Translations under genes and position numbers: made by a program
Notes under the pieces: model-generated
Seen by the model: only the letters and a program-made list of their open reading frames with translations
What the model was told of the DNA's origin: nothing
Databases searched by the model: none
Shown: in pieces, positions 1 through 8,321 of the stretch
Layout of the letters: each line of letters starts with the position of its first letter
Position numbering within the stretch: the stretch's first letter is position 1
Assembly: GCA_017882335.1 (NCBI GenBank)
Contig: JADGPR010000025.1
Location: forward strand, 1 to 37,356
Direction of reading: 5' to 3'
Source of the DNA: Bacteroidales bacterium
GTDB taxonomy: Bacteria; Bacteroidota; Bacteroidia; Bacteroidales; FEN-979
Length of the DNA stretch: 37,356 nt

Positions 1-98
1 ATGCTGGATGCTGGATGCTGGATGCTGGATGCTGGATGCTGGATGCTGGATGCTGGATGCTGGATGCTGGATGCTGGATGCTGGATGCTGGATGCTGG
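1..98. repeat. Perfect heptanucleotide tandem array, 14 copies
   Basis: Fourteen uninterrupted copies of ATGCTGG run from the first base of the window to position 98. The array may continue outside the window. The reverse complement of the same unit (CCAGCAT) recurs as short arrays near 22036-22053 and 24045-24070. There are no unique spacers between units, so this is a short sequence repeat and not a CRISPR array. Confidence 0.95.
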
Positions 99-169
99 AA
101 TGAAATTCACAAAGTTACAGATTCGTTGGTTCATTGAATAATTGTCAATTAAGCGACTAACCAAAATTT

Positions 170-257
170 CGCCACTTCACCACTTCACCAACTCGCCAAC
201 TCGCCAGCTCACCGACTCGCCAGCTCACCAACTCACCAGCTCGCCAACTCACCAACT
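170..257. repeat. Octanucleotide tandem array (CTCRCCAR), about 9-10 units
   Basis: Degenerate 8-bp units of the form CTCACCAA, CTCGCCAG or CTCACCGA run in phase up to the stop codon of the DUF4159 gene at 256-258. The same octamer ends the ctaD-ctaE spacer at 9061-9102, where it also abuts a TAG stop. The stretch between the two arrays (99-169) shows nothing recognisable. Confidence 0.9.
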
Positions 258-912
258 ACCGGTTCGTAAAAATATATTGAAGAAGATTTGATCCCATCTG
301 CAAGGCTTTTAACCGTGTTGGCTCGGAGTCATGATGAACATCCTGATCCTCCCATCCGTCGCCAAGATCACACTGATAGGTATAGTAAAGGATGAGCCTT
401 CCTTCCCAGAACAATCCGAATCCCTGGGCCGGCATGCCATCATGTTCATGGATCTTCGGCAGGCCCTTCGGAAAATCAAAAGGTTTATGATAAAAAGGAA
501 AGCTGATTGGAAGCTCAACAAGGTCAAGCTCGGGGAAGAGTTTTTTCAATTGCGGACGGATAAATTTATCCATGCCGTAATTATCGTCGATATGCAGGAA
601 TCCGCCTCCGATAAGGTAATCCCTGAGGTTCTTCTGCTCCTGTTGCGAGAAGATCACATTTCCGTGGCCAGTCATGTGCACGAATGGATAGTTGAAGATT
701 TCAGGGCTTCCCACATCCACGGTAGCCACATCTTCACTGATGTTTGTCCCCAGGTTTTTATTGGCAAATTTCACAAGATTCGGGAGGGATGTAGGATTGG
801 CATACCAGTCGCCTCCTCCGTTGTATTTCAGCAATGCGATCTGGAAGGATGGGGGAGGAGAGAAAGAAGCAAGCAGTAGTAATAAACCGAGAAGAAAGAT
901 CCATCTTTTCAT
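256..912 (-). CDS. DUF4159 domain protein, exported
   Basis: The product is about 218 residues and belongs by eye to the DUF4159 family, a Bacteroidota-typical domain of unknown biochemical role with a glutamine-amidotransferase-like look. Seen: an N-terminal hydrophobic signal segment (KRWIFLLGLLLLLASFS), then conserved-looking blocks YNGGGDWYANPTSLPNL, VHMTGHGNVIFS and GGFLHIDDNYG. The ATG at 912 is preferred over one 60 bases upstream because it places the signal peptide at the N-terminus and leaves 29 bases after rsmE instead of overlapping it. It follows rsmE in the same direction and is probably co-transcribed; rsmE next to DUF4159 is an arrangement I recall in other Bacteroidota. The function is not known. 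Confidence 0.8.
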   Translation of the reverse strand: MKRWIFLLGLLLLLASFSPPPSFQIALLKYNGGGDWYANPTSLPNLVKFANKNLGTNISEDVATVDVGSPEIFNYPFVHMTGHGNVIFSQQEQKNLRDYLIGGGFLHIDDNYGMDKFIRPQLKKLFPELDLVELPISFPFYHKPFDFPKGLPKIHEHDGMPAQGFGLFWEGRLILYYTYQCDLGDGWEDQDVHHDSEPTRLKALQMGSNLLQYIFTNR

Positions 913-941
913 AAAAGAAAATTCGAAATATTTTTTGCACA

Positions 942-1643
942 TCATGAGTTCAACAATGTGATGGTATGGCATGCCACAATGCCGGCTGTCTCAGTTCGTA
1001 AACGACTTTTTCCCAGGCTTATTGGCAAGAATCCCTGTTTTTTTGCAAGTACAATCTCTTCCTGGGAAAAATCACCTTCAGGTCCGATCAGGATCAGAGC
1101 ATTGGCCCCCCTATGATACACTTTCTGAAGTTCATCCTCTTCTGCTGATTCGCAGTAGCCGATAAATTTCTGTCCTGTAAAATCCTGGTTGAAAAGGCTC
1201 TTAAGATCGGCAGGTTCATTCAGTTTTGGCAGGTAGGCTTTCAGCGATTGTTTCATGGCAGCGATGAGGATCTTCTGCAGGCGTTCTGTTTTGATCCTGA
1301 TCCGTTCTGAATGGGCGCAAAATACCGGTGTGATCTCATCGATCCCAATCTCGGTTACCTTTTCCAGGAACCATTCGAAACGATCCATGCTTTTCGTGGG
1401 TGCTATGCCGATATGCAGGTGGTTTTTTCGCTTCATGTATTCCGCTTGAATGGAAACCACATTCACCACGCACTTTTTCGGATCAGCAAGTTGGATCATG
1501 CATTCATAGAGGTTTCCAAGGCCGTCCGTCAGGTGGATCGTTCCGCCTTGTGCCAACCGTAGTACATGGGTGCAGTGCCATGATTCCTGTTCGCCAAGGA
1601 GATTCAGTCCTTGAGTTACAACAGGGGAATAAAAGAGATGCAT
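942..1643 (-). CDS. rsmE: 16S rRNA (uracil-1498-N3)-methyltransferase
   Basis: A SPOUT-class methyltransferase of 233 residues, the usual length for RsmE. It methylates N3 of U1498 in 16S rRNA using S-adenosylmethionine. Seen: an N-terminal PUA-like region (HLFYSP...HVLRL), the central KSMDRFEWFLEKVTEIGI block, and the C-terminal knot with LIGPEGDFSQEEI followed by LGKSRLRTETAGI, which form the cofactor pocket in the family. The ATG is at 1641-1643. The gene lies downstream of the DUF4440 gene across a 96-bp spacer that contains an inverted copy of the composite repeat found in the oxidase operon. Confidence 0.95.
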   Translation of the reverse strand: MHLFYSPVVTQGLNLLGEQESWHCTHVLRLAQGGTIHLTDGLGNLYECMIQLADPKKCVVNVVSIQAEYMKRKNHLHIGIAPTKSMDRFEWFLEKVTEIGIDEITPVFCAHSERIRIKTERLQKILIAAMKQSLKAYLPKLNEPADLKSLFNQDFTGQKFIGYCESAEEDELQKVYHRGANALILIGPEGDFSQEEIVLAKKQGFLPISLGKSRLRTETAGIVACHTITLLNS

Positions 1644-1739
1644 TATAATAACTGGTGAGTAGTGAATAGTGAATGGTGAGTAAAAAAGTCAATATACTTT
1701 TAACTTTAAAAACTTTATGAACTTTACAAACTGTATTGT
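1644..1739. repeat. Composite intergenic repeat, inverted copy
   Basis: Read on the minus strand, the spacer carries TTTGTAAAG, TTCATAAAG and TTTTTAAAG nonamer units, then a linker ending in GACTTTTTTACTCACC, then ATTCACT/ACTCACC heptamers. This is the same order of modules as in the three oxidase-operon spacers, read on their plus strand. Relative to local transcription it is inverted compared with those three. Confidence 0.75.
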
Positions 1740-2186
1740 TCAATCCGGTTTCGGGGTATCGTTTCCTCCGTCGAGGACATATTTCCATTTCCCGTCGGGG
1801 AACCTTTTCCAGATGGTCACATAGGTTCCATATTCAACAGTATCTTTCCCGGTAGTCCGCAATTCCCATTTCCCGAAAGTATATCCCAGGTCGCCTGAAG
1901 CTTCAGCAACAATTGGAACCCAGCGAAGATGAATCTGTTTATCCGGAATGGTCTCAAGGTGTTTTGTGAGCTCGGCTTTCCCGAAAAGCGGAAGTTTCCC
2001 TTGCCTGAGCATGATCACGGAATCTGCGGCATAGGATAGAAATGCCTCTTTCATGCCTTTTTCAATGCTCATCAGGCAGAAATCCTGGTCGGTTTTCAGG
2101 AGCTCTTTTTCTAAGAAATTTTTATTCATCCCATGATGAACACAGGCTGAAAGGATCAGCAGGAGGAAGAATAATTTTTTAGTCAT
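1740..2186 (-). CDS. DUF4440 / SnoaL-like lipoprotein
   Basis: A 148-residue protein with a lipoprotein-type signal (LFFLLLILSAC, Cys at residue 15) followed by an NTF2-fold DUF4440-like domain. Recognisable elements are the 'FLSYAADSVIMLRQGKLP' strand, 'LGYTFGKWEL' and the terminal 'YVTIWKRFPDGKWKYVLDGG', a typical DUF4440 ending. The substrate is unknown; members of this fold are often ketosteroid-isomerase-like or purely binding. The ATG is one base after the stop of the large T9SS cargo gene, so the two are very probably translated from one mRNA, suggesting a linked extracytoplasmic role. Confidence 0.75.
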   Translation of the reverse strand: MTKKLFFLLLILSACVHHGMNKNFLEKELLKTDQDFCLMSIEKGMKEAFLSYAADSVIMLRQGKLPLFGKAELTKHLETIPDKQIHLRWVPIVAEASGDLGYTFGKWELRTTGKDTVEYGTYVTIWKRFPDGKWKYVLDGGNDTPKPD

Positions 2187-2187
2187 A

Positions 2188-5100
2188 TTATTCCAGGATT
2201 ACCTTTTTTACAGTCGTCGATTGATCGGACATTATCCTAAAAAAGTAGACGCCTTTGGCGAAACCGGATAAATTGAATTGTTTTTCAAGGTTTCCCATTT
2301 TTGCAGAAAAATGATCGGTAAATACCGTCTGTCCCTGAAGATTGAGAACAGACAGATCAATTCTGGAAGATGGATTTGAGATAAACACGTTTACAAAACC
2401 TGTGGTAGGATTAGGGTAAATCCTGATCTCTTCATGGTTATTTCCTGCATCCTGAATCCCGGTAGGTCCGGAGATGCTGATATTATCGAGAAAAAGATTG
2501 TTTCCACGGCGGTTATATGATTCGAAAAGGATTTTAATGTTCCGCTGTCCGGCCCATTGTGAAATATCCAATTGGTAGCAGTTCGTTCCATACGAAGACC
2601 CACACCAATCGTAATCGGATTGGGGAAAGAAGGAGGTTGACATTAGTGCATGGGTCGCAAAGACATTGGGGGTTCCATCGGGTCCTGCAGCGAGAAGCCG
2701 GGTCCAGGTGATTCCGCAATCGGAGGAGATCTTCACGATGAGGGAATCTTTTATTGTAGCTTGCTGGGCATAGGCATGCTTGAAACTCAAAGTCAGTGAG
2801 GTGTAAGAAGAAAAATTCAAGGGCGGACTGACGAGTTGATCGCGGCTGGATACGGTATAGTCATATAAATTCATCCATGCAGCAAGGTGCCCCGGAGTTG
2901 TACCAGCTACTGTGATTGTATCCCATGTTTTATTATTGTCTGAGTTCTGGATCGTCCAATGCTGGATATCAAAACCATTCTCAAATCCTTCTGTAAAGGG
3001 AAGAATGTAACCTCCGTAAGCGATGTAATCCAGTTTGGTCACCGAGTTATTTCCTGCACTGTTTGTAGCAGTCAGCCTGACCGTGTATAACCCGGGGGCG
3101 TCAAACTGTACGACCGGGTTCTGGCTGCTGGCATTGGTTCCCTGGAGGAAGGTAAAGGTAGCTGGTGCAAACTCCCAGTTCCATGTGGAGGGACAATAAT
3201 CACTTTCATCCTGGAAACGAACGATGTCACCTTCGCATAAAACCGTTTTATCGGCTGTGAAACCTACGGCCGGAGCCTGAGCATTATCTACCGCGATATA
3301 ATTGGTTTTTACAATGGAATCTGATCCGTTCCCATTCCATATTTTCATTTTAACGGTATACGTTCCGGGAGTGTTATAAACGATCCCCGAAGGGTTCTTG
3401 ACATTCGATGTGGAAGGAGTCCCTCCGTTGAATGTCCATAGCCAGTAAGTAGGAGGACCACTTGAAAGATCTGTGAAATTGACGCTGCAACCGGCAGTCA
3501 GGTTGGTTTTGTCGGCGGAGAAATCAGCCACCGGAGCTGCATGATACATGTCTGAACCCCACAGGCCTCTTCCATAAGTGCATCCCCTGATCACATCACT
3601 GGAAACACTGTCGTTATCATAATAAATTTCCACTTCCGTAATCTTGGCATTCGCAGGAAGCCCTATATTGAAAGCAACCCAAGCGTTCATGGAGGCATTT
3701 TTATAGTAAACCCCTGCATCTGTGCCGATGTAAAGTCCTTCCAGGTCATTTTTATAATAGGCGATCGAATTCACATGTACAGCAGGCAGGTTTAAGCTGA
3801 TATTGGTCCATGTGAGGCCTTTGTTTACAGATTTATAAACTGCATTCCCTGCGGTGATATAAACCGTGTTCGGTTCGGTCGGGTGTGAGGTGATGTCTGT
3901 AATAGCGGATGCTGAAGGCAGGGTGGAGGTCAGGTCGATCCAGGTGGGATTTACATCCATACAGTTGTCTGACCTGAATAAGCGGTTGTCTGAACGGGCA
4001 GCATAGAGAATATTCGTATTTGCAGGTGAATTTTCAACTACTGCCATGTTGTTGCTGTTGCTTCCGGCAAGGCTATTCGAAATTTTCTGCCAGGCAGGGT
4101 GGGGATTGGTTGACTTTATATTGTTGCTTCTCCAAATATTCTTGTACCCGATGAACATCGTGTTCGGGTCTGTAGCATGAAGGACAAACGGGGTTACCCA
4201 TCCTCCGCTCTCCGTGATCCCGTTCACACCGTTCCCGGCAATGTGATTCTCACTGTTATTATTATATCTCCGGTAAATATCTCCGTAATATATTGTGTAA
4301 TAGGTATAGGCATCATTGGCATAGTCAATAGTGCATTCCATCCCGTCGCCACCTCCGGTCGCAACCCAACCGGTTGGGGACAAGGTGTAGGTCCCGTTAT
4401 CCTGGAAGCCATTGATGACATGGTTTTTTGACAACTGGGCCTGTCCCAGTTTATAGATCTGGCCGATGGTAACTCCTGTTATCAGGAAGGTCCAGGTTGA
4501 ACCTCCGTTACCGGTAGACCAGACTCCCCCGTCATTCCCTGCATACAGTTTCCCATCGACCGGCGAAAAGCCGAGATAATGGCAATCTGCATGTACAGCC
4601 GGTACGCTGCATCCTCCATACCAGTGCGAATTGATGACCCAGGTTGATCCGCCATCCGTTGATTTCCATACATTCACACCGCCGACATAAATTACATTGG
4701 CATTCGTCGGGTCGGCAGCCAGGGCAAGGTCATACCAACCTTGTCCTCCTGTATCGGTGCCATCGCAACTCCAATCCATGATGTTAGGTGAATTGGAACG
4801 AAGGCTGAAAGAAAGCCCTGAATCGGTGGAACGGTATACTCCGCCATATCCATTATCACCAGCGGCATAAAGAATATAAACATAGGCAGGATTTGCTGCG
4901 CTGACGGCGATGATTGAACGTTGCCCGCCGCCGAGGCCTGAGGTGATAAGGGAAAATGTCACCCCATTATCTGTTGACCGGTAGAACTGGGAGCCGCCGG
5001 CAGCATAAACGATGGAATTATTCCCCGGTTTAAACTCAATGCTTTTGAAATTTCCTGATTTTGTCTGCGTCCAGTTGGTTCCCCCGTCAACAGTACGGTA

Positions 5101-5865
5101 GATTCCTCCGTTGGTGGCTGCAAGCAGGATAGATGCATTGGTAGGATCCTGAAGCATCCCGCCTACTGTTTTATCGCCCATCCCTGTTTTTGAGGGTGTC
5201 CAGGTCACTCCCCCGTCAATGCTTTTATAAACACCCAAACCGCTGGCATCTCCGGCATCGCGGTCCCCGGTTCCGATAAAGATTCTGTTTGGAGAAGAAT
5301 AATCCACGATAATGGCGGAAACACCCAGTGTGGGTAAGGTATCCGTATGCGTAACCCAGGTAAGACCACCATCGGATGACTGCCACATTCCTCCGGAAGG
5401 CGCTCCGATATAAATTTTATTCGGGTCGGTCGGATGATAACCAACGGTATTTACCCTACCCAAACCTTCATAACCTGCGGGCCCTGGTGAAGGGATGACA
5501 GCCGGTCCTAAAGAGATCCAGTTCCCGTTTGTGGAGTTGTTGCTCTTTAAAAATTGTTCATATGCTTGTTCTGCCAGTTCCGGTGCGGGACGGTCCCCGT
5601 TTGGAAGAATACGGCTCTGCATCATGTATTCCCAGCGTTTGAAAACTTTCCATCCGCAACCTTTCGTGATCTTTCGGTTTTGCCAATAGAGATTGAACGC
5701 TCTCTGAACTTTAAAGAAGTTCACTGTTGGATCCTGCATCATCTGCACCCAATAGGGGTATTGAGCAGTATCATTTGAAACATTCTGAACCGGGATATTT
5801 TTTTGAGATCTACCGGGAAGTACCAGCATGCATAACGAGAATGCAAGAAGAAAAAACTTTTTCAT
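2188..5865 (-). CDS. Large T9SS-exported protein with sortilin/BNR-type propeller, PKD and C-terminal sorting domain
   Basis: A 1225-residue secreted protein. Seen in order: a signal peptide (KKFFLLAFSLCMLVLPGRSQ); a roughly 100-residue N-terminal region with the YPYWVQMMQDP start I associate with this Bacteroidota family; many Asp-box/BNR-like blades (for example SSDGGLTWVT, SIDGGVTWTP, STDGGSTWVI) over about residues 120-780, as in VPS10/sortilin-like propellers; two PKD domains (ADFSADKTNLTAGCSVNF and VGFTADKTVLCEGDIVRF) near 800-970; a jelly-roll/MAM-like region (LPFTEGFENGF...) near 980-1130; and a type A sorting domain starting IYPNPTTGFVNVF and ending KKVILE. The protein is expected to cross the outer membrane through T9SS. 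The propeller suggests binding or glycan interaction, but no active site is evident. Confidence 0.88.
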   Translation of the reverse strand: MKKFFLLAFSLCMLVLPGRSQKNIPVQNVSNDTAQYPYWVQMMQDPTVNFFKVQRAFNLYWQNRKITKGCGWKVFKRWEYMMQSRILPNGDRPAPELAEQAYEQFLKSNNSTNGNWISLGPAVIPSPGPAGYEGLGRVNTVGYHPTDPNKIYIGAPSGGMWQSSDGGLTWVTHTDTLPTLGVSAIIVDYSSPNRIFIGTGDRDAGDASGLGVYKSIDGGVTWTPSKTGMGDKTVGGMLQDPTNASILLAATNGGIYRTVDGGTNWTQTKSGNFKSIEFKPGNNSIVYAAGGSQFYRSTDNGVTFSLITSGLGGGQRSIIAVSAANPAYVYILYAAGDNGYGGVYRSTDSGLSFSLRSNSPNIMDWSCDGTDTGGQGWYDLALAADPTNANVIYVGGVNVWKSTDGGSTWVINSHWYGGCSVPAVHADCHYLGFSPVDGKLYAGNDGGVWSTGNGGSTWTFLITGVTIGQIYKLGQAQLSKNHVINGFQDNGTYTLSPTGWVATGGGDGMECTIDYANDAYTYYTIYYGDIYRRYNNNSENHIAGNGVNGITESGGWVTPFVLHATDPNTMFIGYKNIWRSNNIKSTNPHPAWQKISNSLAGSNSNNMAVVENSPANTNILYAARSDNRLFRSDNCMDVNPTWIDLTSTLPSASAITDITSHPTEPNTVYITAGNAVYKSVNKGLTWTNISLNLPAVHVNSIAYYKNDLEGLYIGTDAGVYYKNASMNAWVAFNIGLPANAKITEVEIYYDNDSVSSDVIRGCTYGRGLWGSDMYHAAPVADFSADKTNLTAGCSVNFTDLSSGPPTYWLWTFNGGTPSTSNVKNPSGIVYNTPGTYTVKMKIWNGNGSDSIVKTNYIAVDNAQAPAVGFTADKTVLCEGDIVRFQDESDYCPSTWNWEFAPATFTFLQGTNASSQNPVVQFDAPGLYTVRLTATNSAGNNSVTKLDYIAYGGYILPFTEGFENGFDIQHWTIQNSDNNKTWDTITVAGTTPGHLAAWMNLYDYTVSSRDQLVSPPLNFSSYTSLTLSFKHAYAQQATIKDSLIVKISSDCGITWTRLLAAGPDGTPNVFATHALMSTSFFPQSDYDWCGSSYGTNCYQLDISQWAGQRNIKILFESYNRRGNNLFLDNISISGPTGIQDAGNNHEEIRIYPNPTTGFVNVFISNPSSRIDLSVLNLQGQTVFTDHFSAKMGNLEKQFNLSGFAKGVYFFRIMSDQSTTVKKVILE

Positions 5866-5895
5866 GAAGGAATAAGATTAGAGGTTTTCTGAAAA

Positions 5896-5903
5896 CAAAG
5901 GTA
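5896..5903 (-). promoter_or_regulatory. Bacteroidota -7 promoter box for the large T9SS gene
   Basis: The minus strand reads TACCTTTG, matching TAnnTTTG, 31 bases upstream of the ATG at 5865. No convincing -33 TTG lies at 17-23 bases, so only the -7 element is claimed. Confidence 0.5.
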
Positions 5904-5940
5904 GCGTTTTTTTCGGTTTAATGGCTTCATTCCCAACTTT

Positions 5941-6804
5941 TCAGGGAAAAATTTTCTCCAAAACTACCAGACTGAGAACAAGGAGCAGAAAAACATTCAT
6001 GGTAATGAACAGCAGCCTGTATCGTGGATTCTGTGCAAAATACAGTTGATAGAAGAAAAGGGCCAGGATCACCAGGTTCATTCCCAGGATTATCACTATT
6101 GATAAAAAGAACATCCAGAACCCGGAAAGTACCAGGAGGAGAGATGTTCCGGTGGCACCGATCATCCAGGCAAGGATGATATTCCGGAACTGGTATTTAT
6201 TGAAGATATCGGTCATTACAGGAAATCCTGCTAACCGGTATTCATCTCCGTATTTAAGCATCAATAGCCAGAAATGAGGAATTTGCCAGATAAACAGGAA
6301 AAATGCCAGCAACAGGACAGGCCGGTCGGCCAGCGAACCACCTGCAGCTGACCAGCCCATAAAAACAGGAATCACCCCCGACAATGCACCGGGAACAACG
6401 GCAAAGGCTGTCTTCTTTTTCAACCAGGTATAAAAACCATTGTACCAGAGGATATTCAATATTCCCAGGATAACACAGGTCCAATAGTACCCGGATGCAA
6501 GTATCCCAAATCCGGAAAACAGTAGAAGAAGTGCGATAAGGAAAGCTTGTTGTGAAGTGAGTTTGCCGGAAGGAAGCGGCCGGCCTTTTGTACGATCCAT
6601 CTTTGCATCCTGTTCTTTTTCCTGGATCTGGTTCAGGACGGATGCTCCGCAAGCAAGGAGAAAGATACCCGCAAGAGGGACAACCGATTTTACGGATACT
6701 TTCCCGGATGCTACCACCCATGCGGCAAATGCTGATAACGTCACAGTGAGTGAAATAATGATCCGGATCAATTCCGGAAAGATCCGGGTAAGGAAAGAGC
6801 GCAA
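5941..6804 (-). CDS. ctaB: Protoheme IX farnesyltransferase (heme O synthase)
   Basis: A UbiA-family polytopic membrane prenyltransferase (287 residues) that adds a farnesyl group to heme b to make heme O, precursor of the heme a used by the adjacent oxidase. Seen: the prenyl-diphosphate/Mg site region ASVLNQIQEKEQDAKMDRTK followed by RPLPSG, and the later block YTWLKKKTAFAVVPGALSGV. In the first motif the usual first Asp of NxxxDxxxD is Glu. About eight or nine hydrophobic segments are visible. The only start that fits the N-terminus is a TTG at 6802-6804, two bases after the stop of ctaC, which indicates translational coupling. No heme A synthase (ctaA) is present in the window. Confidence 0.92.
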   Translation of the reverse strand: MRSFLTRIFPELIRIIISLTVTLSAFAAWVVASGKVSVKSVVPLAGIFLLACGASVLNQIQEKEQDAKMDRTKGRPLPSGKLTSQQAFLIALLLLFSGFGILASGYYWTCVILGILNILWYNGFYTWLKKKTAFAVVPGALSGVIPVFMGWSAAGGSLADRPVLLLAFFLFIWQIPHFWLLMLKYGDEYRLAGFPVMTDIFNKYQFRNIILAWMIGATGTSLLLVLSGFWMFFLSIVIILGMNLVILALFFYQLYFAQNPRYRLLFITMNVFLLLVLSLVVLEKIFP

Positions 6805-6806
6805 AG

Positions 6807-7715
6807 TTATTTAAGGGTTTTCAGGTATTCAATGATCTTTTTTATCTCGTCATCCTTGATGATACCTTTATAGGATTTCATCACCCCCTTTGAAAAACCC
6901 ACCACGACATCTTTATCAGGTTCATAGATCGATGAAGTGATGTATTCATCATCAACCTTCACCTTTCTTTCATTCCCATTCGTTGTTACCGTTTCCGTTT
7001 TCCCATAGAGGCCCTTAAAAGTTACGCTCACAAGCCTGGAACCATCGAGTGAATGGCATCCGATGCAGGCATTCTTCTTCAGGATCACAAGACCTTCCGG
7101 CTCTGGGGATGCAACTTTCAATGCCTTCAGCCAGGTAAAAAACTCCCTGGGCGTGACAACCCTGACTTTTGTACCCATGTATGAATGGCGAACACCGCAA
7201 TAGGCTGTGCAAAAGATCTCATACTCACCGAGCTTTTGCGGTGTAAACCACATATAGTTATTTTTTCCCGGAACCACATCCTCTTTAACCCGGAAAGCCG
7301 GAATCGAGAAACCATGAATGACATCTTCGGAATGAAGGTTCAGCTTAACGGGGTTATTCAGCGGTAATACCAGGACATTTGCCACTTTTGAGCCGGCGTA
7401 TTCAAAACTATACTGCCACATCCTGGCGATCACTTTCACCTGCATGGCATTTTTCGGCACCCAGATCATAGGCTGAAAAGCAGCATATCCGTAGTAGAAA
7501 AGAAAAAGAACAATGATGATCGGGATCGTGATCCAGGTGATCTCAAGCGCTGTGCTGTCCTTTACCTGTATTGCTTTCGGATGCCTTTTCCTGTTGTACC
7601 GTACGACAAAGTATATCATCGTCGCGGTTATAAGCAATAAAAAGAAGAAACTGATCCCAAAAAGCAGTTTAAAAACCCAATCTACTCCTTCAACAAAATT
7701 TGATGCGCCGTACAT
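6807..7715 (-). CDS. ctaC: Cytochrome c oxidase subunit II with fused cytochrome c (caa3-type)
   Basis: 302 residues. Seen: two N-terminal transmembrane helices (about 15-40 and 58-82), a cupredoxin CuA domain, and a C-terminal monoheme cytochrome c with CIGCH at 217-221 and a probable axial Met in GVMKSYKG. CuA ligands visible are His134 (DVIHGFSIP), Cys169, Cys173, His177 and Met180. The residue that is normally Glu between the two cysteines (CxExC) is Ala171 here (CTAYCGVRH). No lipobox or cleavable signal is evident. The fused cytochrome accepts electrons directly and defines a caa3 enzyme. It is fourth of the oxidase subunit genes (order I-III-IV-II) and is followed at 2 bp by ctaB. Confidence 0.95.
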   Translation of the reverse strand: MYGASNFVEGVDWVFKLLFGISFFFLLLITATMIYFVVRYNRKRHPKAIQVKDSTALEITWITIPIIIVLFLFYYGYAAFQPMIWVPKNAMQVKVIARMWQYSFEYAGSKVANVLVLPLNNPVKLNLHSEDVIHGFSIPAFRVKEDVVPGKNNYMWFTPQKLGEYEIFCTAYCGVRHSYMGTKVRVVTPREFFTWLKALKVASPEPEGLVILKKNACIGCHSLDGSRLVSVTFKGLYGKTETVTTNGNERKVKVDDEYITSSIYEPDKDVVVGFSKGVMKSYKGIIKDDEIKKIIEYLKTLK

Positions 7716-7868
7716 ACAATATTAATTACGAATTACGAATTACGAATTATGAATTATGAATTATGAATTGAGTTTATAAAGTTTGTAAAGTTCTTAAAGT
7801 TATAAAGTACCATCGACATTTTTACTCACCAGTTCACCAGTTCACCACTTCACCACTTCACCACTTAT
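7716..7868. repeat. Composite intergenic repeat A (ctaF-ctaC spacer)
   Basis: On the plus strand: about six AATTACG/AATTATG heptamers (7725-7768), then nonamers TTTATAAAG, TTTGTAAAG, TTCTTAAAG and TTATAAAG, the linker TACCATCGACATTTTTA, then octamers of the form CTCACCAG/TTCACCAC up to the ctaF stop. The same three-array order occurs in spacers B and C. The arrays make the gap unusually long for a bacterial operon. Confidence 0.9.
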
Positions 7869-8153
7869 TTATCGGAAGATATAATCTGAGAATGTAAGGA
7901 TAATAACGGAGACGTAAATTGCGAGTACCATGATCACGAGTATTTTGAGCAGAATATATTCTACCTTAAGATGCATGAAATAGGTCATTACGATCCCGGC
8001 TTTGGTGGAAGCCAACACCAGCGCTATCAATGCCGTAAATGCGGTAAGATCCAGCCAGGGGACCAGGATGGTGAAGGTAGTCAGCACCAGCAACCCAATC
8101 AGTACTTTTGCATATACCGGATACTCTGTTATGTGTTTTACTTCTGTGGTCAT
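7869..8153 (-). CDS. ctaF: Cytochrome c oxidase subunit IV, prokaryotic type
   Basis: A 94-residue membrane protein of the prokaryotic COX4 family. Three hydrophobic helices are visible, with the family-typical block ALVLASTKAGIVMTYFMHLK in the second. It is a small accessory subunit of caa3-type oxidases without redox centres. It lies between subunit III and subunit II genes and is separated from both by the composite repeats, in the same transcription direction. The ATG is at 8151-8153. Confidence 0.88.
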   Translation of the reverse strand: MTTEVKHITEYPVYAKVLIGLLVLTTFTILVPWLDLTAFTALIALVLASTKAGIVMTYFMHLKVEYILLKILVIMVLAIYVSVIILTFSDYIFR

Positions 8154-8321
8154 TTTATTCTACAATTTACGAATTACGAATTACGATTGAATTTTTTGAT
8201 TTACGATTTACGAATTGAGTTTATAAAGTTTATAAAGTTATAAAGTACCATTGACATTTTTACTCACTAATTCACCAGTTCACCACTTCACTAGTTTTTT
8301 ATTTCGCTATTTCGCTATTTT
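8154..8321. repeat. Composite intergenic repeat B (ctaE-ctaF spacer)
   Basis: It has the same architecture as spacer A but a more eroded heptamer part: CGAATTA units and two variant units at 8165-8216, then TTTATAAAG nonamers, the linker TACCATTGACATTTTTA, then CTCACTAA/TTCACCAG octamers, and finally a short TTTCGCTA repeat just before the ctaE stop. The linker differs from that of A by a single base. Confidence 0.9.

Noticed and set aside
1-257. Possible CRISPR array at the left edge
   Set aside because: The repeats are 7-8 bases long and contiguous, without unique spacers, and no cas gene is present.
331-879. 182-residue plus-strand frame
   Set aside because: It is antisense to the DUF4159 gene, whose signal peptide and family motifs make the minus strand the coding one.
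5941-6804. ctaB as a degenerate gene because the first Asp of its motif is Glu and its start is TTG
   Set aside because: Length, the remaining motif residues and the tight coupling to ctaC argue for a functional gene; Glu is a conservative change.
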